From positions 1 through 45,369 of the forward strand of contig JAFLDX010000005.1 of NCBI GenBank assembly GCA_017302215.1: a stretch of DNA of 45,369 nt, in the 5' to 3' direction. Position 1 is the first letter of the stretch. The number at the start of each line of letters is the position of its first letter. A program made the position numbers and the translations under genes. The notes beneath the pieces were generated by a model that searched no databases, was not told where the DNA came from, and was given only the letters and a program-made list of their open reading frames with translations. Shown here piece by piece: positions 17,956-28,384 of the stretch. The DNA is from Lysobacterales bacterium (lineage in GTDB: Bacteria; Pseudomonadota; Gammaproteobacteria; Xanthomonadales; Rhodanobacteraceae).

Positions 17956-18615
17956 GAACGGCACGGTCACGCGCCGGCGTGAGGCCAGGGTCGCTTCGTC
18001 GATCTTCGCGAGCAGGCGCATGAGCGAAGCGAGGTCGCGCGCGTGATGGGCGAACAGCCAGTCGATGACGGCCTCGTCGAGACCGATGCCGCGGCGTCCG
18101 GCTTCGGCACGCAGCACCTCGCGCCGGGTCGGCTCGTCGAGCGCGACGAGTCCTGCCTGGGTGAACGCCGACAGGCGCGATACGAGATCGGGCAGGGCGA
18201 GGCCGAGCCGGCCCGGTGCGAGGCTCGCCGCAGCGAGCAGGCGCGTGCCGTCGGCGCGTGCGCGATTGTGCAGGTCGAACAGGGCATGCTCGGCCTCGCC
18301 GTTGCCGGCGATCGCATCGACGTTGTCGACGGCGAGCAGGTCGGTCCCGTGGAAGGCACGGATCGTCGCGGCCGGCTGCACGGCGAGATCGATGTACTGC
18401 GCGCGTTGCGCCTGCGCGCCGGCCGCGACGCAGGCCGCGACGAGCAGGTGCGTGCGTCCGCTCCCGGCCGGTCCGGCGATGAACAGCGTGCTGTCGCCAC
18501 GCCCGGCGGCCAGTTCCTCGACGAGCGCGAGCGTGGCCGCATTGGCACCGACGACGAAGCATTCGAAGCACTGGTTGGCCGGCCAGCGCAGGGCCAGCGG
18601 CAACTGCGCACTCAT
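17929..18615 (-). CDS. hda: DnaA regulatory inactivator Hda
   Basis: A 228-residue AAA+ protein homologous to the ATPase domain of DnaA. With the DNA-loaded beta clamp it promotes hydrolysis of DnaA-ATP and so limits replication initiation. The clamp-binding motif is at the N-terminus (AQLPLAL). Walker A is GPAGSGRTHLL, Walker B is LLAVDNVDAI, and the sensor region reads VSRLSAF and later HHARDLASLMRLL. The start overlaps the end of the AI-2E permease gene by 4 nt. Its last nine codons and stop are duplicated in the adjacent repeat array at 17713-17804. Confidence 0.92.
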   Translation of the reverse strand: MSAQLPLALRWPANQCFECFVVGANAATLALVEELAAGRGDSTLFIAGPAGSGRTHLLVAACVAAGAQAQRAQYIDLAVQPAATIRAFHGTDLLAVDNVDAIAGNGEAEHALFDLHNRARADGTRLLAAASLAPGRLGLALPDLVSRLSAFTQAGLVALDEPTRREVLRAEAGRRGIGLDEAVIDWLFAHHARDLASLMRLLAKIDEATLASRRRVTVPFLRDLLDTG

Positions 18616-19787
18616 GCGCCCGGATCGTGCTCGCGGCGCGGCGCGCGCGCATCGACGACGATCCCCTCGCCTCCGGAGGACACCGAGCCGACATCGGAAG
18701 CGACGACGATCTGCGGGGCGTCATCGGGATCCTGGTAGAGCGCGCTCGCCGTGTAGCGCTCGTACGCGTAGCGCAGCAGGACCATGACCACGGCCGCCAC
18801 CGGCAGCGCGAGCAGGACGCCGACGAAGCCGAACAGCTCTCCCCCGGCGAGGATCGCGAACATGACCGCGACCGGATGCAGGCCGATCTTGTCGCCGACG
18901 AACTTCGGCACGAGCACGTAGCCCTCGAGCGTCTGCCCTACCGCGAACACGATCAGCACGAGCATGACGTGGTACCAGTCCTGGTACTGCACGAGCGCGG
19001 CGACCACGCCCATGAGGACGCCAACGATCGCGCCGAGGTACGGCACGAAGCTGATCAGGCCGGCGATCATGCCGATCAGCGGGCCGACGCTGATGCCGAC
19101 AGCCCACAGGCCGAGGCCGTACAGCACGCCGAGCACGATCATCACGCTGAGCTGGCCGCGCAGGAAGCCGCCGAGGGTCTCGTCGGACTCGCGCGCCAGG
19201 CGCACCACCACCGGCTCGATGCTGCGCGGGACGAGTGCGTGGATGCGGTCGACGACGACGTTCCAGTCACGCAGCAGGTAGAACGCGGCGACCGGGATGA
19301 TCACGAGGTTGAGCATCCAGGCCACGATCGCGAAACCCGACTTCGACACCCTGGCGATCACGTTGCTGGCGAAGCCGCCGGCTTCCTGCCAGTGCGTCTG
19401 CAGCACGGCGATGAGCTTCTTCGAATCGAGCGACCCGAGACTGATGCCGAGGTGCGCTTCGATCCACGGCACCGCCCGCGTCTCGGCCCAGTCGACCCAG
19501 GTCGGCAGCTGGCGCAGGAAGTTGCCGATCTGGTTCTCGATGAACGGGATCAGCACGAGCACGATGCCGACCAGGGCGAGCGTCATCACGAGGAACAGCA
19601 GGCTGACGCTCCACGCACGCGCGACGCCGCGCTTCTCGAGGCGCTCGATCAGCGGATTGAACAGGTAGGCGAACAGGCCGGCGACAATGAACGGCGACAG
19701 CGACGGGCCGAACAGCCAGAACACGCCTGCGACGATGACGACGAGCACCAGCCATTTGAGGCGCAGGTCGAGCACGGTTGCGGTCAT
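18612..19787 (-). CDS. AI-2E family (PerM-like) membrane transporter
   Basis: A 391-residue polytopic inner-membrane protein of the AI-2E/PerM family, with about seven to eight helices: two N-terminal (LVLVVIVAGVFWLFG, FIVAGLFAYLFNPLI), a third (LLFLVMTLALVGIVLVL), a middle soluble stretch, then a C-terminal bundle including SFVPYLGAIVGVLMG and GQTLEGYVLVPKFVG, which are family hallmarks. Some members export autoinducer-2, others act in Na+/H+ exchange; the substrate here is unknown. The ATG at 19787 overlaps the upstream CDP-alcohol transferase stop by 4 nt. Position next to hda is a recurring xanthomonad arrangement. Confidence 0.88.
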   Translation of the reverse strand: MTATVLDLRLKWLVLVVIVAGVFWLFGPSLSPFIVAGLFAYLFNPLIERLEKRGVARAWSVSLLFLVMTLALVGIVLVLIPFIENQIGNFLRQLPTWVDWAETRAVPWIEAHLGISLGSLDSKKLIAVLQTHWQEAGGFASNVIARVSKSGFAIVAWMLNLVIIPVAAFYLLRDWNVVVDRIHALVPRSIEPVVVRLARESDETLGGFLRGQLSVMIVLGVLYGLGLWAVGISVGPLIGMIAGLISFVPYLGAIVGVLMGVVAALVQYQDWYHVMLVLIVFAVGQTLEGYVLVPKFVGDKIGLHPVAVMFAILAGGELFGFVGVLLALPVAAVVMVLLRYAYERYTASALYQDPDDAPQIVVASDVGSVSSGGEGIVVDARAPRREHDPGA

Positions 19788-20353
19788 GGCTTGGGCGTTC
19801 CCCGCTGGCGTTCGTGGAGGGCGCGGCGCGCACGCAGCGACCAGGTGACGACGTAGTGTAGCCCGCTGGCGAGCGTCAGCACGGTGGTCAGCCCGAGCAG
19901 GACGTCGCGACCGGGCAGGCCCGGCCACCACGCGAGTCGCATCAGTTCGCCGAGCACGCACACGATCTGCACGACCGTGGTCAGCTTCGACAGGCGGGTC
20001 GGCTCGGCCTCGAAGGGACCGATCAGGTTGTGGTACGCGACGGCGCCGCAGACGATCAGCAGGTCGCGGCCGATGACCAGCGGGAACAGCCAGACCGGCA
20101 GCGCGCCGGTCGTCGTCAGGCCGAGGAAGCAGGCCAGCAGGAGGAGCTTGTCGGCGAGTGGATCGAGCAGGCCGCCGAGCCGGCTCTGCCAGCCGAACCG
20201 CTTGGCCAGGAATCCGTCGAGTGCATCGCTCGCCCCGGCGACGGCGACGACCGCCAGCGCCGCCGCGTGTTCACGCGCTTCGATCAAGCCGTAGGCCGGC
20301 AGCACCAGCAGGATGCGCAGGAGGGTGATCAGGTTCGGCAGGTGCCGCCACAT
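19784..20353 (-). CDS. CDP-alcohol phosphatidyltransferase family protein
   Basis: A 189-residue membrane enzyme of phospholipid synthesis. The CDP-alcohol signature DxxDG...GxxxDxxxD is intact in SDALDGFLAKRF and GGLLDPLADK, giving the four metal-binding Asp residues; the AR of the consensus reads AK. About five to six membrane helices are apparent. Size and N-terminus (PNLITLLRILLV) resemble PgsA, so phosphatidylglycerophosphate synthase is the best guess, but a paralogue with another alcohol acceptor is possible. It starts 6 bp after the DUF2066 gene and overlaps the AI-2E gene. Confidence 0.85.
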   Translation of the reverse strand: MWRHLPNLITLLRILLVLPAYGLIEAREHAAALAVVAVAGASDALDGFLAKRFGWQSRLGGLLDPLADKLLLLACFLGLTTTGALPVWLFPLVIGRDLLIVCGAVAYHNLIGPFEAEPTRLSKLTTVVQIVCVLGELMRLAWWPGLPGRDVLLGLTTVLTLASGLHYVVTWSLRARRALHERQRGTPKP

Positions 20354-20359
20354 CGGCGA

Positions 20360-21046
20360 TCACGGTCGCAGGGCGAGCGTGGCGTCGATGCCGTCGACCG
20401 GCGGGGCAGCCGTCGTCACGGTCAGCGTGCCCTGGGCGTCGAGCGCCTCCAGCGTGCGGGCATGGCCGGCCGTCGTGGTCAGTTCGACGAGCAGGCCGTC
20501 GGCACGCGCCTCGGTGACGCGCAGCTCGCGCACGAGACCGTTGCGTTCGAGGCTGCCGATCGCACGCGCGTAGTCCATCGCCGAGCGGACGCCGGCAATC
20601 CAGACGCGCAGCGGGCCGGCCGGCTCGTCGGCCTCGGCGATCGCCTCGCCGCCGAGACCGAGCCTCGCGAGCATGCGGTCGACCGCAGCACTGTCGAACT
20701 CGGCGACGAGGGTCAGGTGCACCTGCGGCGCCCCGGCGGCATCGGCGCTGACGTCGCGGCGATACTGGTACTGCAGGACGTAGCGGCCGGCTTCGGCCAC
20801 GGCGCGCGCGACATCGCCGCGCGCGAGCGCCGCGGCGTCACCGCTTCTGCGGACCACGACATCGGCCAACGCCGTCTTCAGGGCCTCGCTGCGTTCGGCC
20901 TCGGACTGGCTCGTCACGGGCGCCTCGCCGCTGTAGGTCGTCGGCGCCGCCGACGCGGAGACGGCGGCCAGGCCGAGCGCGCCGCCGAGTGCCAGGCGCC
21001 GCAGCCAGGCCGGTGCGGCCTGCGGGCGGATCGTGGGCATGCGCAT
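20360..21046 (-). CDS. DUF2066 domain-containing exported protein
   Basis: A 228-residue protein with a signal peptide ([18 protein letters not shown]) followed by a DUF2066 domain: the [23 protein letters not shown] helix, [26 protein letters not shown] and [12 protein letters not shown]2066 proteins are periplasmic or lipoprotein-like and lack a known biochemical role, but are commonly encoded next to the pgsA-like, AI-2E and hda genes as here. First gene of that operon, divergent from purM across 104 bp. The start at 21046 gives a typical basic signal-peptide N-region. Confidence 0.85.
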   Translation of the reverse strand: MRMPTIRPQAAPAWLRRLALGGALGLAAVSASAAPTTYSGEAPVTSQSEAERSEALKTALADVVVRRSGDAAALARGDVARAVAEAGRYVLQYQYRRDVSADAAGAPQVHLTLVAEFDSAAVDRMLARLGLGGEAIAEADEPAGPLRVWIAGVRSAMDYARAIGSLERNGLVRELRVTEARADGLLVELTTTAGHARTLEALDAQGTLTVTTAAPPVDGIDATLALRP

Positions 21047-21095
21047 CGCTGGATCCCTCGCGCCGGAACGGCCCGCAGTCTGCCCGAAGCCGCGC

Positions 21096-21122
21096 TTGCC
21101 CGTCCATTCCGGCTGCTATCAT
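21096..21122 (+). promoter_or_regulatory. Possible purM promoter
   Basis: TATCAT (21117-21122) is a good -10; TTGCCC (21096-21101) is a possible -35, but the 15-bp spacer is short. A start site near 21128 would exclude the in-frame ATG at 21121 and support the purM start at 21151. A PurR site was not recognised. Confidence 0.35.
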
Positions 21123-21150
21123 GCGCGGCCCCGCGCATCGGCCCCTCTCC

Positions 21151-22203
21151 ATGTCGAATCCGAACGAGGCCCTTACCTACCGCGACGCCGGCGTCGACAT
21201 CGACGCGGGCAACGCCGTCGTCGAGCGCATCAAGCCGCTGGTCGCGCGCACGTTCCGCAAGGAAGTCATGGCTGGCCTCGGCGGATTCGGTGCGTTGTTC
21301 GAACTCGGCGGGCGCTGGCGCGAGCCGGTGCTCGTGTCAGGCACCGACGGCGTCGGCACCAAGCTCAAGCTCGCGCAGATGCTCGGCCGGCACGACACGA
21401 TCGGCATCGACCTCGTCGGCATGTGCGTCAACGACGTGCTCGTGCAGGGTGCCGAACCGCTGTTCTTCCTCGACTACTTCGCCACCGGCAAACTCGATGT
21501 CGAGACCACGGTCGCGGTCGTCGGCGGCATCGCCCGCGGCTGCGAACTGGCCGGTTGCGCGCTGATCGGCGGCGAGACCGCCGAGATGCCGAGCATGTAC
21601 GGCCCCGGCGAGTACGATCTCGCCGGCTTCTGCGTCGGCGCGGTCGAGAAGCTGGCCCTGATCGACGGCCATCGCATCCAGGCCGGCGACGCGATCATCG
21701 GCATCGCCTCGTCGGGCGCGCACTCGAACGGCTACTCGCTGATCCGACGCATCGTCGAGCGCGCCGGGGTCGGCGTCGACAACGGCGGCTTCGCCCAGGA
21801 CATCGGCGGCCAGAGCCTCGGCGACGCGCTGATGGCGCCGACGACTATCTACGTCAAGCCGATCCTCAAGCTCATGCAGCAGCTGCCGGTGCACGGCATG
21901 GCCCACATCACCGGCGGTGGCCTGCGCGAGAACATCATCCGCGTGGTGCCCGAGCCGCTGGCCATCGAACTCGACAGCGGCGCGTGGAAGCTCCCGCCGG
22001 TGTTCGACTGGCTGCAGCGCGAGGGCAACGTCGCGCGCGAGGAGATGTGGCGGACCTTCAACTGCGGCATCGGCTACACGCTGATCGTCGCGCGCGACCA
22101 GGTCGGCGCGACGCTCGATGCGCTCGACACGCTCGGCCTGCCGGCATGGACGATCGGCGCGGTCGTGCCGGCGTCCGGCGGCGAGCGCGTGCACATCCGC
22201 TGA
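21151..22203 (+). CDS. purM: Phosphoribosylformylglycinamidine cyclo-ligase PurM
   Basis: A 350-residue AIR synthetase, fifth step of purine synthesis (FGAM + ATP to AIR). Family hallmarks are [12 protein letters not shown] at the N-terminus, [10 protein letters not shown] (about residue 64), [31 protein letters not shown] and the C-terminal ITGGGLREN. Length matches the family. The ATG at 21151 gives the standard start; an ATG 30 bases upstream lies in the predicted -10. It is followed by purN after 8 bp. Confidence 0.96.
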   Translation: MSNPNEALTYRDAGVDIDAGNAVVERIKPLVARTFRKEVMAGLGGFGALFELGGRWREPVLVSGTDGVGTKLKLAQMLGRHDTIGIDLVGMCVNDVLVQGAEPLFFLDYFATGKLDVETTVAVVGGIARGCELAGCALIGGETAEMPSMYGPGEYDLAGFCVGAVEKLALIDGHRIQAGDAIIGIASSGAHSNGYSLIRRIVERAGVGVDNGGFAQDIGGQSLGDALMAPTTIYVKPILKLMQQLPVHGMAHITGGGLRENIIRVVPEPLAIELDSGAWKLPPVFDWLQREGNVAREEMWRTFNCGIGYTLIVARDQVGATLDALDTLGLPAWTIGAVVPASGGERVHIR

Positions 22204-22211
22204 GCGCACCG

Positions 22212-22874
22212 ATGCGGCTCGTCGTGCTCGCCTCGGGCCGCGGCAGCAACCTGCAGGCCATCCTCGAAGCGAACCGCCGTGGCGAGCTCGACGTCGACAT
22301 CGTCGCCGTGTTCTCCGATCGCGCCGATGCGCCAGCCCTGGCGATCGCCCGCGCTGCCGGCATCGCCGCCGACGCGCTCGATGCGAGCGCTTTCGCGACA
22401 CGCGCGGCGTTCGACGCCGAACTGCTTCGCCGCGTCGCCGCATGCTCGCCCGACCTCGTGGTCCTCGCCGGCTACATGCGCATCATCGATCCTGCCGTGC
22501 TGGCGCCCTGGGTCGGGCGCATGCTCAATATCCATCCTTCCCTGCTGCCGAAGTATCCCGGCCTGCACACGCACCGGCGCGCGCTCGCTGCAGGCGATCA
22601 CGAGCACGGGGCGAGCGTGCATTTCGTCACCGCCGAACTCGACGGCGGCCCGGTGGTTGCGCGCGTCGCGTTGCCGATCCATGCGCACGACGATGCGGTC
22701 ACGCTGGCGGCGCGCCTGCTGCCGCTCGAGCATCGGCTGTACGTCGGCGTGATCGCGCTCGCCGGCACGGGCCGCCTGCGCTGGCGCGAGGGCATGCCGC
22801 AACTCGACGGCCAGGCGCTGAGCACGCCGCTCGTGCACGACGGCCAGTCGTCGTTCATCGGAGCCGACGCATGA
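22212..22874 (+). CDS. purN: Phosphoribosylglycinamide formyltransferase PurN
   Basis: A 220-residue 10-formyl-THF-dependent GAR transformylase, third step of purine synthesis. The phosphate-binding loop is LASGRGSNLQA (residues 6-16). The catalytic triad N106, H108 and D144 is present in LNIHPSLLPKYPGLHTHRRA and TAELDGGP, at the same numbering as in E. coli. It begins 8 bp after purM, as in the classical purMN operon. Confidence 0.95.
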   Translation: MRLVVLASGRGSNLQAILEANRRGELDVDIVAVFSDRADAPALAIARAAGIAADALDASAFATRAAFDAELLRRVAACSPDLVVLAGYMRIIDPAVLAPWVGRMLNIHPSLLPKYPGLHTHRRALAAGDHEHGASVHFVTAELDGGPVVARVALPIHAHDDAVTLAARLLPLEHRLYVGVIALAGTGRLRWREGMPQLDGQALSTPLVHDGQSSFIGADA

Positions 22875-22901
22875 TCGCGCGCGTTTGACCGGAGCCCGAT
22901 C

Positions 22902-23597
22902 TTGAACCGATTCCTGCCTGCCTGCCTGTTCGTGTTCGCCGCCTCGACGACCCTCGCCGCACCGGTGGCGCCGTTCAAGGCCGAATACTTTGCATCGCGC
23001 AACGGCAAGCAACTCGGCCAGACGACGATCGAGCTGATCGACAACCGTGACGCGACCTGGACGCTGCGCACGACCACGGTCGGCACGGCCGGACTGGCCA
23101 GCCTGGTCGGCCTCGACGTGGTCGAGGAATCACGCCTGCGCTGGACCGGCGGGCATCCCGAAACCCTGGTCTACGACTTCCGCCAGAAGGCGGCCCTGCG
23201 CAGCAAGCAGCGCCATGCCGACTTCGACTGGGAACGCCGCATCGTGCACATGAGGGACGGCGATCACGAGGCGCGCTACGCGCTGGTCGACGGCGCCGTC
23301 GACCGCCACGCACTGACGATTGCCCTCGTCGCCGACCTCGCGCGCGGCGTCGATCCGGCGCCGTACAAGGTCGCCATGAAGGACGCCATCGAGGACATCC
23401 GCTACACCGACTGCGGCCAGGCCGAAGTCTCCGTCCCGGCCGGACGCTATGCCACGCGCTGCCTCGAGCGCCGCCGCGAGAAGCGCACCTCGACGAGCTG
23501 GTTCGCTGCAAGGACGGGCTGGCTGCCGGTGCGCATCGAGCAGGTCGAGAAGGACGGCGAGACGATCACGCTCGAGCTCGTCTCGCTGCAGCGCTGA
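22902..23597 (+). CDS. DUF3108 domain-containing exported protein
   Basis: A 231-residue protein with a signal peptide (MNRFLPACLFVFAASTTLAAP) and a DUF3108 beta-rich domain: FKAEYFASRNGKQLGQTTIEL, ESRLRW, YDFRQKAALRSKQRHADFDW and VPAGRYATRCLERRREK. These periplasmic proteins are of unknown function and commonly follow purMN in xanthomonads. The start is TTG at 22902 with GGAG upstream; no ATG gives a complete signal peptide. It sits 27 bp after purN and is probably co-transcribed. Confidence 0.85.
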   Translation: MNRFLPACLFVFAASTTLAAPVAPFKAEYFASRNGKQLGQTTIELIDNRDATWTLRTTTVGTAGLASLVGLDVVEESRLRWTGGHPETLVYDFRQKAALRSKQRHADFDWERRIVHMRDGDHEARYALVDGAVDRHALTIALVADLARGVDPAPYKVAMKDAIEDIRYTDCGQAEVSVPAGRYATRCLERRREKRTSTSWFAARTGWLPVRIEQVEKDGETITLELVSLQR

Positions 23598-23610
23598 CCG
23601 CAGGAGCGCA

Positions 23611-23677
23611 CCCCGGATAGAGTCCGGGGCAGGCTCTGTGCGCGATTGCTTTTCCGCGATCCCCGAATCGCGCACAG
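23611..23677. terminator. Two hairpins between convergent genes
   Basis: CCCCGGA-TAGAG-TCCGGGG (23611-23629) is followed by a perfect 12-bp inverted repeat, CTGTGCGCGATT (23636-23647) with 23666-23677, around an 18-base loop containing CTTTT. They lie between DUF3108 (plus) and murA (minus), where a bidirectional transcript end is expected. The second resembles dispersed palindromes of related genomes. Neither has a good T-run. Confidence 0.5.
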
Positions 23678-23741
23678 GGTGCGCTGCTACCAGGGTCCGT
23701 GCAGGGCGACGCGGTTCCCGTGCCGGCCGGATGCAACCCGC

Positions 23742-25318
<1,577 letters not shown>

Positions 25319-25370
25319 GTTCGGGCGGTTTCCTGACGCGCCTGCGACGATGCGCCGTTCGACCCCGTCC

Positions 25371-25400
25371 TTAGCGCGGATGGGGGGTTGCGGATACAAT
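25371..25400 (+). promoter_or_regulatory. Possible promoter of the kdsD-lpt-rpoN region
   Basis: TACAAT (25395-25400) is a strong -10; TTAGCG (25371-25376) at 18 bp is a weak -35. The start site near 25407 rules out the in-frame ATG at 25399 as the kdsD start. Confidence 0.4.
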
Positions 25401-25485
25401 GGGGACGCGAATGGTACTCAAAATACTGCGGCGCCGAAAACTCGAATGGGCCGATCCGGCCGTCTCGCTCCTCAATCCGAAGCTG

Positions 25486-26514
25486 ATGAACGCACAAACC
25501 CAGCCGGCCGTGGCCGAATTCCCGGGCACCCACCCGATGCTCGCCGAGGCGAGCGTCCGCAACAGCGCGCTCGCGGTCATCGACACCGAGGCGCGGGCCA
25601 TCGCGGCGTTGCGTGACCGCGTCAACGGCAGCTTCCTGCTCGCCTGCCAGCTGATGTTCGATTGCCCCGGGCGCGTGGTCGTCATCGGCATCGGCAAGTC
25701 GGGCCACATCGCGCGCAAGATCGCCGCCACGCTGGCCTCGACCGGAACGCCGGCGTTCTTCGTGCACCCGGCCGAAGCGAGCCACGGCGACCTCGGCATG
25801 ATCACGCACAAGGACGTCGTGCTGAGCCTCAGCAACTCCGGCGAAACCGATGAGCTGCTGACGATCCTGCCGTTGATCAAGCGCCAGGGCGTGCCGCTGA
25901 TCTCGATGACCGGCAACGAGAACTCGTCGCTCGCCCGCCTTGCCGACGTCCATCTCGACGTGTCGGTGCCGGCCGAGGCCTGTCCGCTCGGCCTCGCCCC
26001 GACCGCGAGCACGACCGCGGCGCTGGTCATGGGCGACGCCCTGGCGATCGCGCTGCTCGAGGCGCGCGGTTTCACCTCGGAGGATTTCGCGCGCTCGCAC
26101 CCGGCCGGCTCGCTCGGACGCCGCCTGCTCGTGCACATCGGTGACGTCATGCACACCGGCGACAAGATTCCGTTGATCGACGGCACGGCCTCGCTCAGCA
26201 CGGCCCTCGTCGAAATGACGCGCAAGGGCCTCGGCATGACGGCAGTCGTCGACGCCGAGCGCCGCCTGCTCGGCGTGTTCACGGACGGTGACCTGCGTCG
26301 CGCCGTCGATGACGACGACGTCGACCTGCGCAGCACGCCCGTGCATCGGCTCATGTCGTCGAACCCGAAGACGATCACCGCCGACAAGCTCGCCGCCGAG
26401 GCGGCGCGCGTCATGGAGGCGCACAAGATCCACGCCCTGCTCGTGGTCGATGCCGACCATCGCGTCGTCGGTGCGCTCAACATCCACGACCTGCTGCGTG
26501 CGCGCGTCGTTTGA
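25486..26514 (+). CDS. kdsD: Arabinose-5-phosphate isomerase KdsD (KpsF/GutQ family)
   Basis: A 342-residue isomerase converting ribulose-5-phosphate to arabinose-5-phosphate for Kdo synthesis. An N-terminal SIS domain carries GIGKSGHIARK (about residues 68-78), SLSNSGETDEL and SHPAGSLGRRLL. A pair of CBS domains follows (MTRKGLGMTAVVDAERRLLG and MEAHKIHALLVVDADHRVVG, each quoted as its core). An ATG at 25411 is also in frame and downstream of the predicted promoter; 25486 is preferred on family length but is not certain. It heads the LPS gene set kdsD-kdsC-lptCAB. Confidence 0.92.
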   Translation: MNAQTQPAVAEFPGTHPMLAEASVRNSALAVIDTEARAIAALRDRVNGSFLLACQLMFDCPGRVVVIGIGKSGHIARKIAATLASTGTPAFFVHPAEASHGDLGMITHKDVVLSLSNSGETDELLTILPLIKRQGVPLISMTGNENSSLARLADVHLDVSVPAEACPLGLAPTASTTAALVMGDALAIALLEARGFTSEDFARSHPAGSLGRRLLVHIGDVMHTGDKIPLIDGTASLSTALVEMTRKGLGMTAVVDAERRLLGVFTDGDLRRAVDDDDVDLRSTPVHRLMSSNPKTITADKLAAEAARVMEAHKIHALLVVDADHRVVGALNIHDLLRARVV

Positions 26515-26682
26515 CGGGAGCAAGGAGAGGGGCTGGAGGCTTGGGGGCGAGGGCTCGATGAGCGTTCTCTTGCGCCAGCCTCCAGCGATGTGCGACCCCT
26601 CTCCGGCCACGATTCCGTCGAACCCACGACCCTCGCGCCCTCGCCCCTGGCGCCTCGCCCCTATTCCCTTGGCCCCCGCCCC
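26515..26682. repeat. Intergenic low-complexity palindromic element between kdsD and kdsC
   Basis: The 168 bp hold purine-rich GGGGCTGGAGGCTTGGGG near 26530 facing pyrimidine-rich CCAGCCTCCAGC near 26575, which can pair, then repeated CCTCGCCCCT-type motifs up to the kdsC start. This resembles a dispersed intergenic element rather than a gene. No clear promoter or ribosome binding site for kdsC was seen. Confidence 0.5.
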
Positions 26683-27228
26683 ATGCTGACCGACCTTCCC
26701 GCCGACCTCCGCGAACGCGCCGCACGCGTGCGCCTGGCCGTGTTCGACGTCGATGGCGTGCTGACCGACGGCCGGCTGTGGTACGGCGAAGACGGGCGCG
26801 AACTGAAGGCCTTCCACGCGCATGACGGCCTCGGCCTCAAGCGCCTGCTCGCCAACGGCATCGAAGTCGCGATCATCTCCGCGCGCGCGAGCCCGCTCGT
26901 TGCCCGGCGTGGCGCCGAACTCGGCATCGTCCACGTCCACCAGGGCCAAGCGGACAAGCTCGCCTGCTTCACCCAACTGCTGCAGGCACTCGGACTCGCA
27001 GCGACGGACTGCGCCTACACCGGCGACGACCTGCCGGACCTGGCCGTCATGCAGCGCGTCGGCCTCGCCGTCGCCGTCGCCAATGCGCACCCGTGGGTGC
27101 GCGATCGCGCGCACTGGCGCACGCGACTCGGCGGCGGCAAGGGCGCGGTACGCGAGGTCTGCGACTTGATCCTGTGCGCCCAGGGCCGCGGCGAAGCCGA
27201 ACTCGCCCATCACACCGGCGCGGACTGA
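26683..27228 (+). CDS. kdsC: 3-deoxy-D-manno-octulosonate 8-phosphate phosphatase KdsC
   Basis: A 181-residue HAD-superfamily phosphatase that removes phosphate from Kdo-8-P. Motif I is FDVDGVLTDG (residues 21-30, nucleophile D22 and acid D24), motif II is in AIISARAS, and motif III/IV is YTGDDLPDL. The HVHQGQADKL tract is typical of the KdsC tetramer. The ATG at 26683 gives the family length. Together with kdsD it supplies Kdo for the LPS core. Confidence 0.94.
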   Translation: MLTDLPADLRERAARVRLAVFDVDGVLTDGRLWYGEDGRELKAFHAHDGLGLKRLLANGIEVAIISARASPLVARRGAELGIVHVHQGQADKLACFTQLLQALGLAATDCAYTGDDLPDLAVMQRVGLAVAVANAHPWVRDRAHWRTRLGGGKGAVREVCDLILCAQGRGEAELAHHTGAD

Positions 27229-27270
27229 GGCGATGCGATTGCGCGGTCCACGCGAGCGGCGCCGACGGCC

Positions 27271-27849
27271 ATGATCGACCGCCGCTTCGTCACCACCGTG
27301 CTTGTGCTCTCCGTGCTCGCGCTGGCCAGCCAGGTGCTGGTGTGGCTGACCCGCCCGCGCCCCGCCGAGCCTGACTTCACGGGACCGCCGCGCTCGGGCT
27401 ACACGCTCGACGATTTCACCCTGCACGCACTCGACGAGAACGGCAAGCTGACCTTCACCGTCAGCGGGCCGCGCCTGGTCCGCCGCAGCGAGGACGGTTC
27501 GATCTTCGTGTCGACGCCGGACTACATCATGGTCGACAGCGAAGGGCATCCGTGGACCGGCACGTCCGAGTCGGCCTGGGTCAATCGCGACGGGTCGCTG
27601 ATGCAGCTCGAGGGGCGCGTCGACATGCAACGCACGCCGTCGCCGGGCGTCGCGGCGGCGCGCATCACGACCAGTGAACTGCTCGTGCGCCCCAAGGACC
27701 GGACGCTCGAAACGGCGGCGGCGGCGCAGATCAGCCAACCGGGCTCTATACTGCGCGGCACGGGCCTGCGCGGCGACCTCAACTCGAAAGTCCTGGAGCT
27801 CCTGTCCGATGTCCACAACACCTTCGAGCCGCGCAAGCGCACGCGCTGA
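27271..27849 (+). CDS. lptC: LPS export protein LptC
   Basis: A 192-residue bitopic protein: one N-terminal membrane helix (VTTVLVLSVLALASQVLVWL) and a periplasmic beta-jellyroll that receives LPS from LptB2FG and passes it to LptA. Jellyroll strands are visible in YTLDDFTLHALDENGKLTF, SGPRLVRRSEDGSI and [15 protein letters not shown]. The 41-nt overlap with lptA indicates tight coupling. Confidence 0.88.
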   Translation: MIDRRFVTTVLVLSVLALASQVLVWLTRPRPAEPDFTGPPRSGYTLDDFTLHALDENGKLTFTVSGPRLVRRSEDGSIFVSTPDYIMVDSEGHPWTGTSESAWVNRDGSLMQLEGRVDMQRTPSPGVAAARITTSELLVRPKDRTLETAAAAQISQPGSILRGTGLRGDLNSKVLELLSDVHNTFEPRKRTR

Positions 27850-28384
27850 TCGCACTGCATTCGCCATCGGCCTGCTCGTCCTGGCCCTTGCGTTCGACGC
27901 GCACGCGCTGAGCAGCGACCGCGAGAAGGATCTCGAAGTGTTCGCGGCCTACAACAAGAGCGTGATGGGCAAGGCGAGCAGCGCCGGCAACTTCACCCTG
28001 CTGCAGGGCAACGTGCGCATGGAGCAAGGCTCGCTGAAGGCGCGCGGCGACGAGGCCCGCCTGTTCGACGCCGGCGCGAACAGCACGTCGCGACGCATGG
28101 TCCTGACCGGCAAGCCCGCCCACCTCGAACAGCGCCTCGACGGCGACGGTGGCCTGATGACCGCACGCGCGGCCGAGATCGACTACGACGACGGCACCGG
28201 CATCGCGGTGCTGACCGGCGATGTCGTGGTGATCCAGGAGGGCAAGTCGGAGTTCCGTGGCCCGCGCATGACGTACAACACCAACACTGGCGCGATGGAG
28301 GGCGGCAGCCAGGCGCCGGGCAGCGAAGTGCGCATGATCTTCAAGGCGAAGAAGCCGGCCGTCGCGAAGCCCGCGTCATCCTGA
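27809..28384 (+). CDS. lptA: LPS transport periplasmic protein LptA
   Basis: A 191-residue exported OstA-like protein that forms the periplasmic bridge for LPS. A signal peptide (about residues 14-33, [16 protein letters not shown]) is followed by OstA strands: [45 protein letters not shown] and [14 protein letters not shown]. The ATG at 27809 has GGAGCT upstream and lies inside the 3' end of lptC. The stop overlaps the lptB start (TGATG). Confidence 0.9.
   Translation: MSTTPSSRASARADRTAFAIGLLVLALAFDAHALSSDREKDLEVFAAYNKSVMGKASSAGNFTLLQGNVRMEQGSLKARGDEARLFDAGANSTSRRMVLTGKPAHLEQRLDGDGGLMTARAAEIDYDDGTGIAVLTGDVVVIQEGKSEFRGPRMTYNTNTGAMEGGSQAPGSEVRMIFKAKKPAVAKPASS

Noticed and set aside
21121..21150. 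Earlier ATG for purM
   Set aside because: It overlaps the predicted TATCAT -10 element, and the ATG at 21151 gives the family N-terminus.
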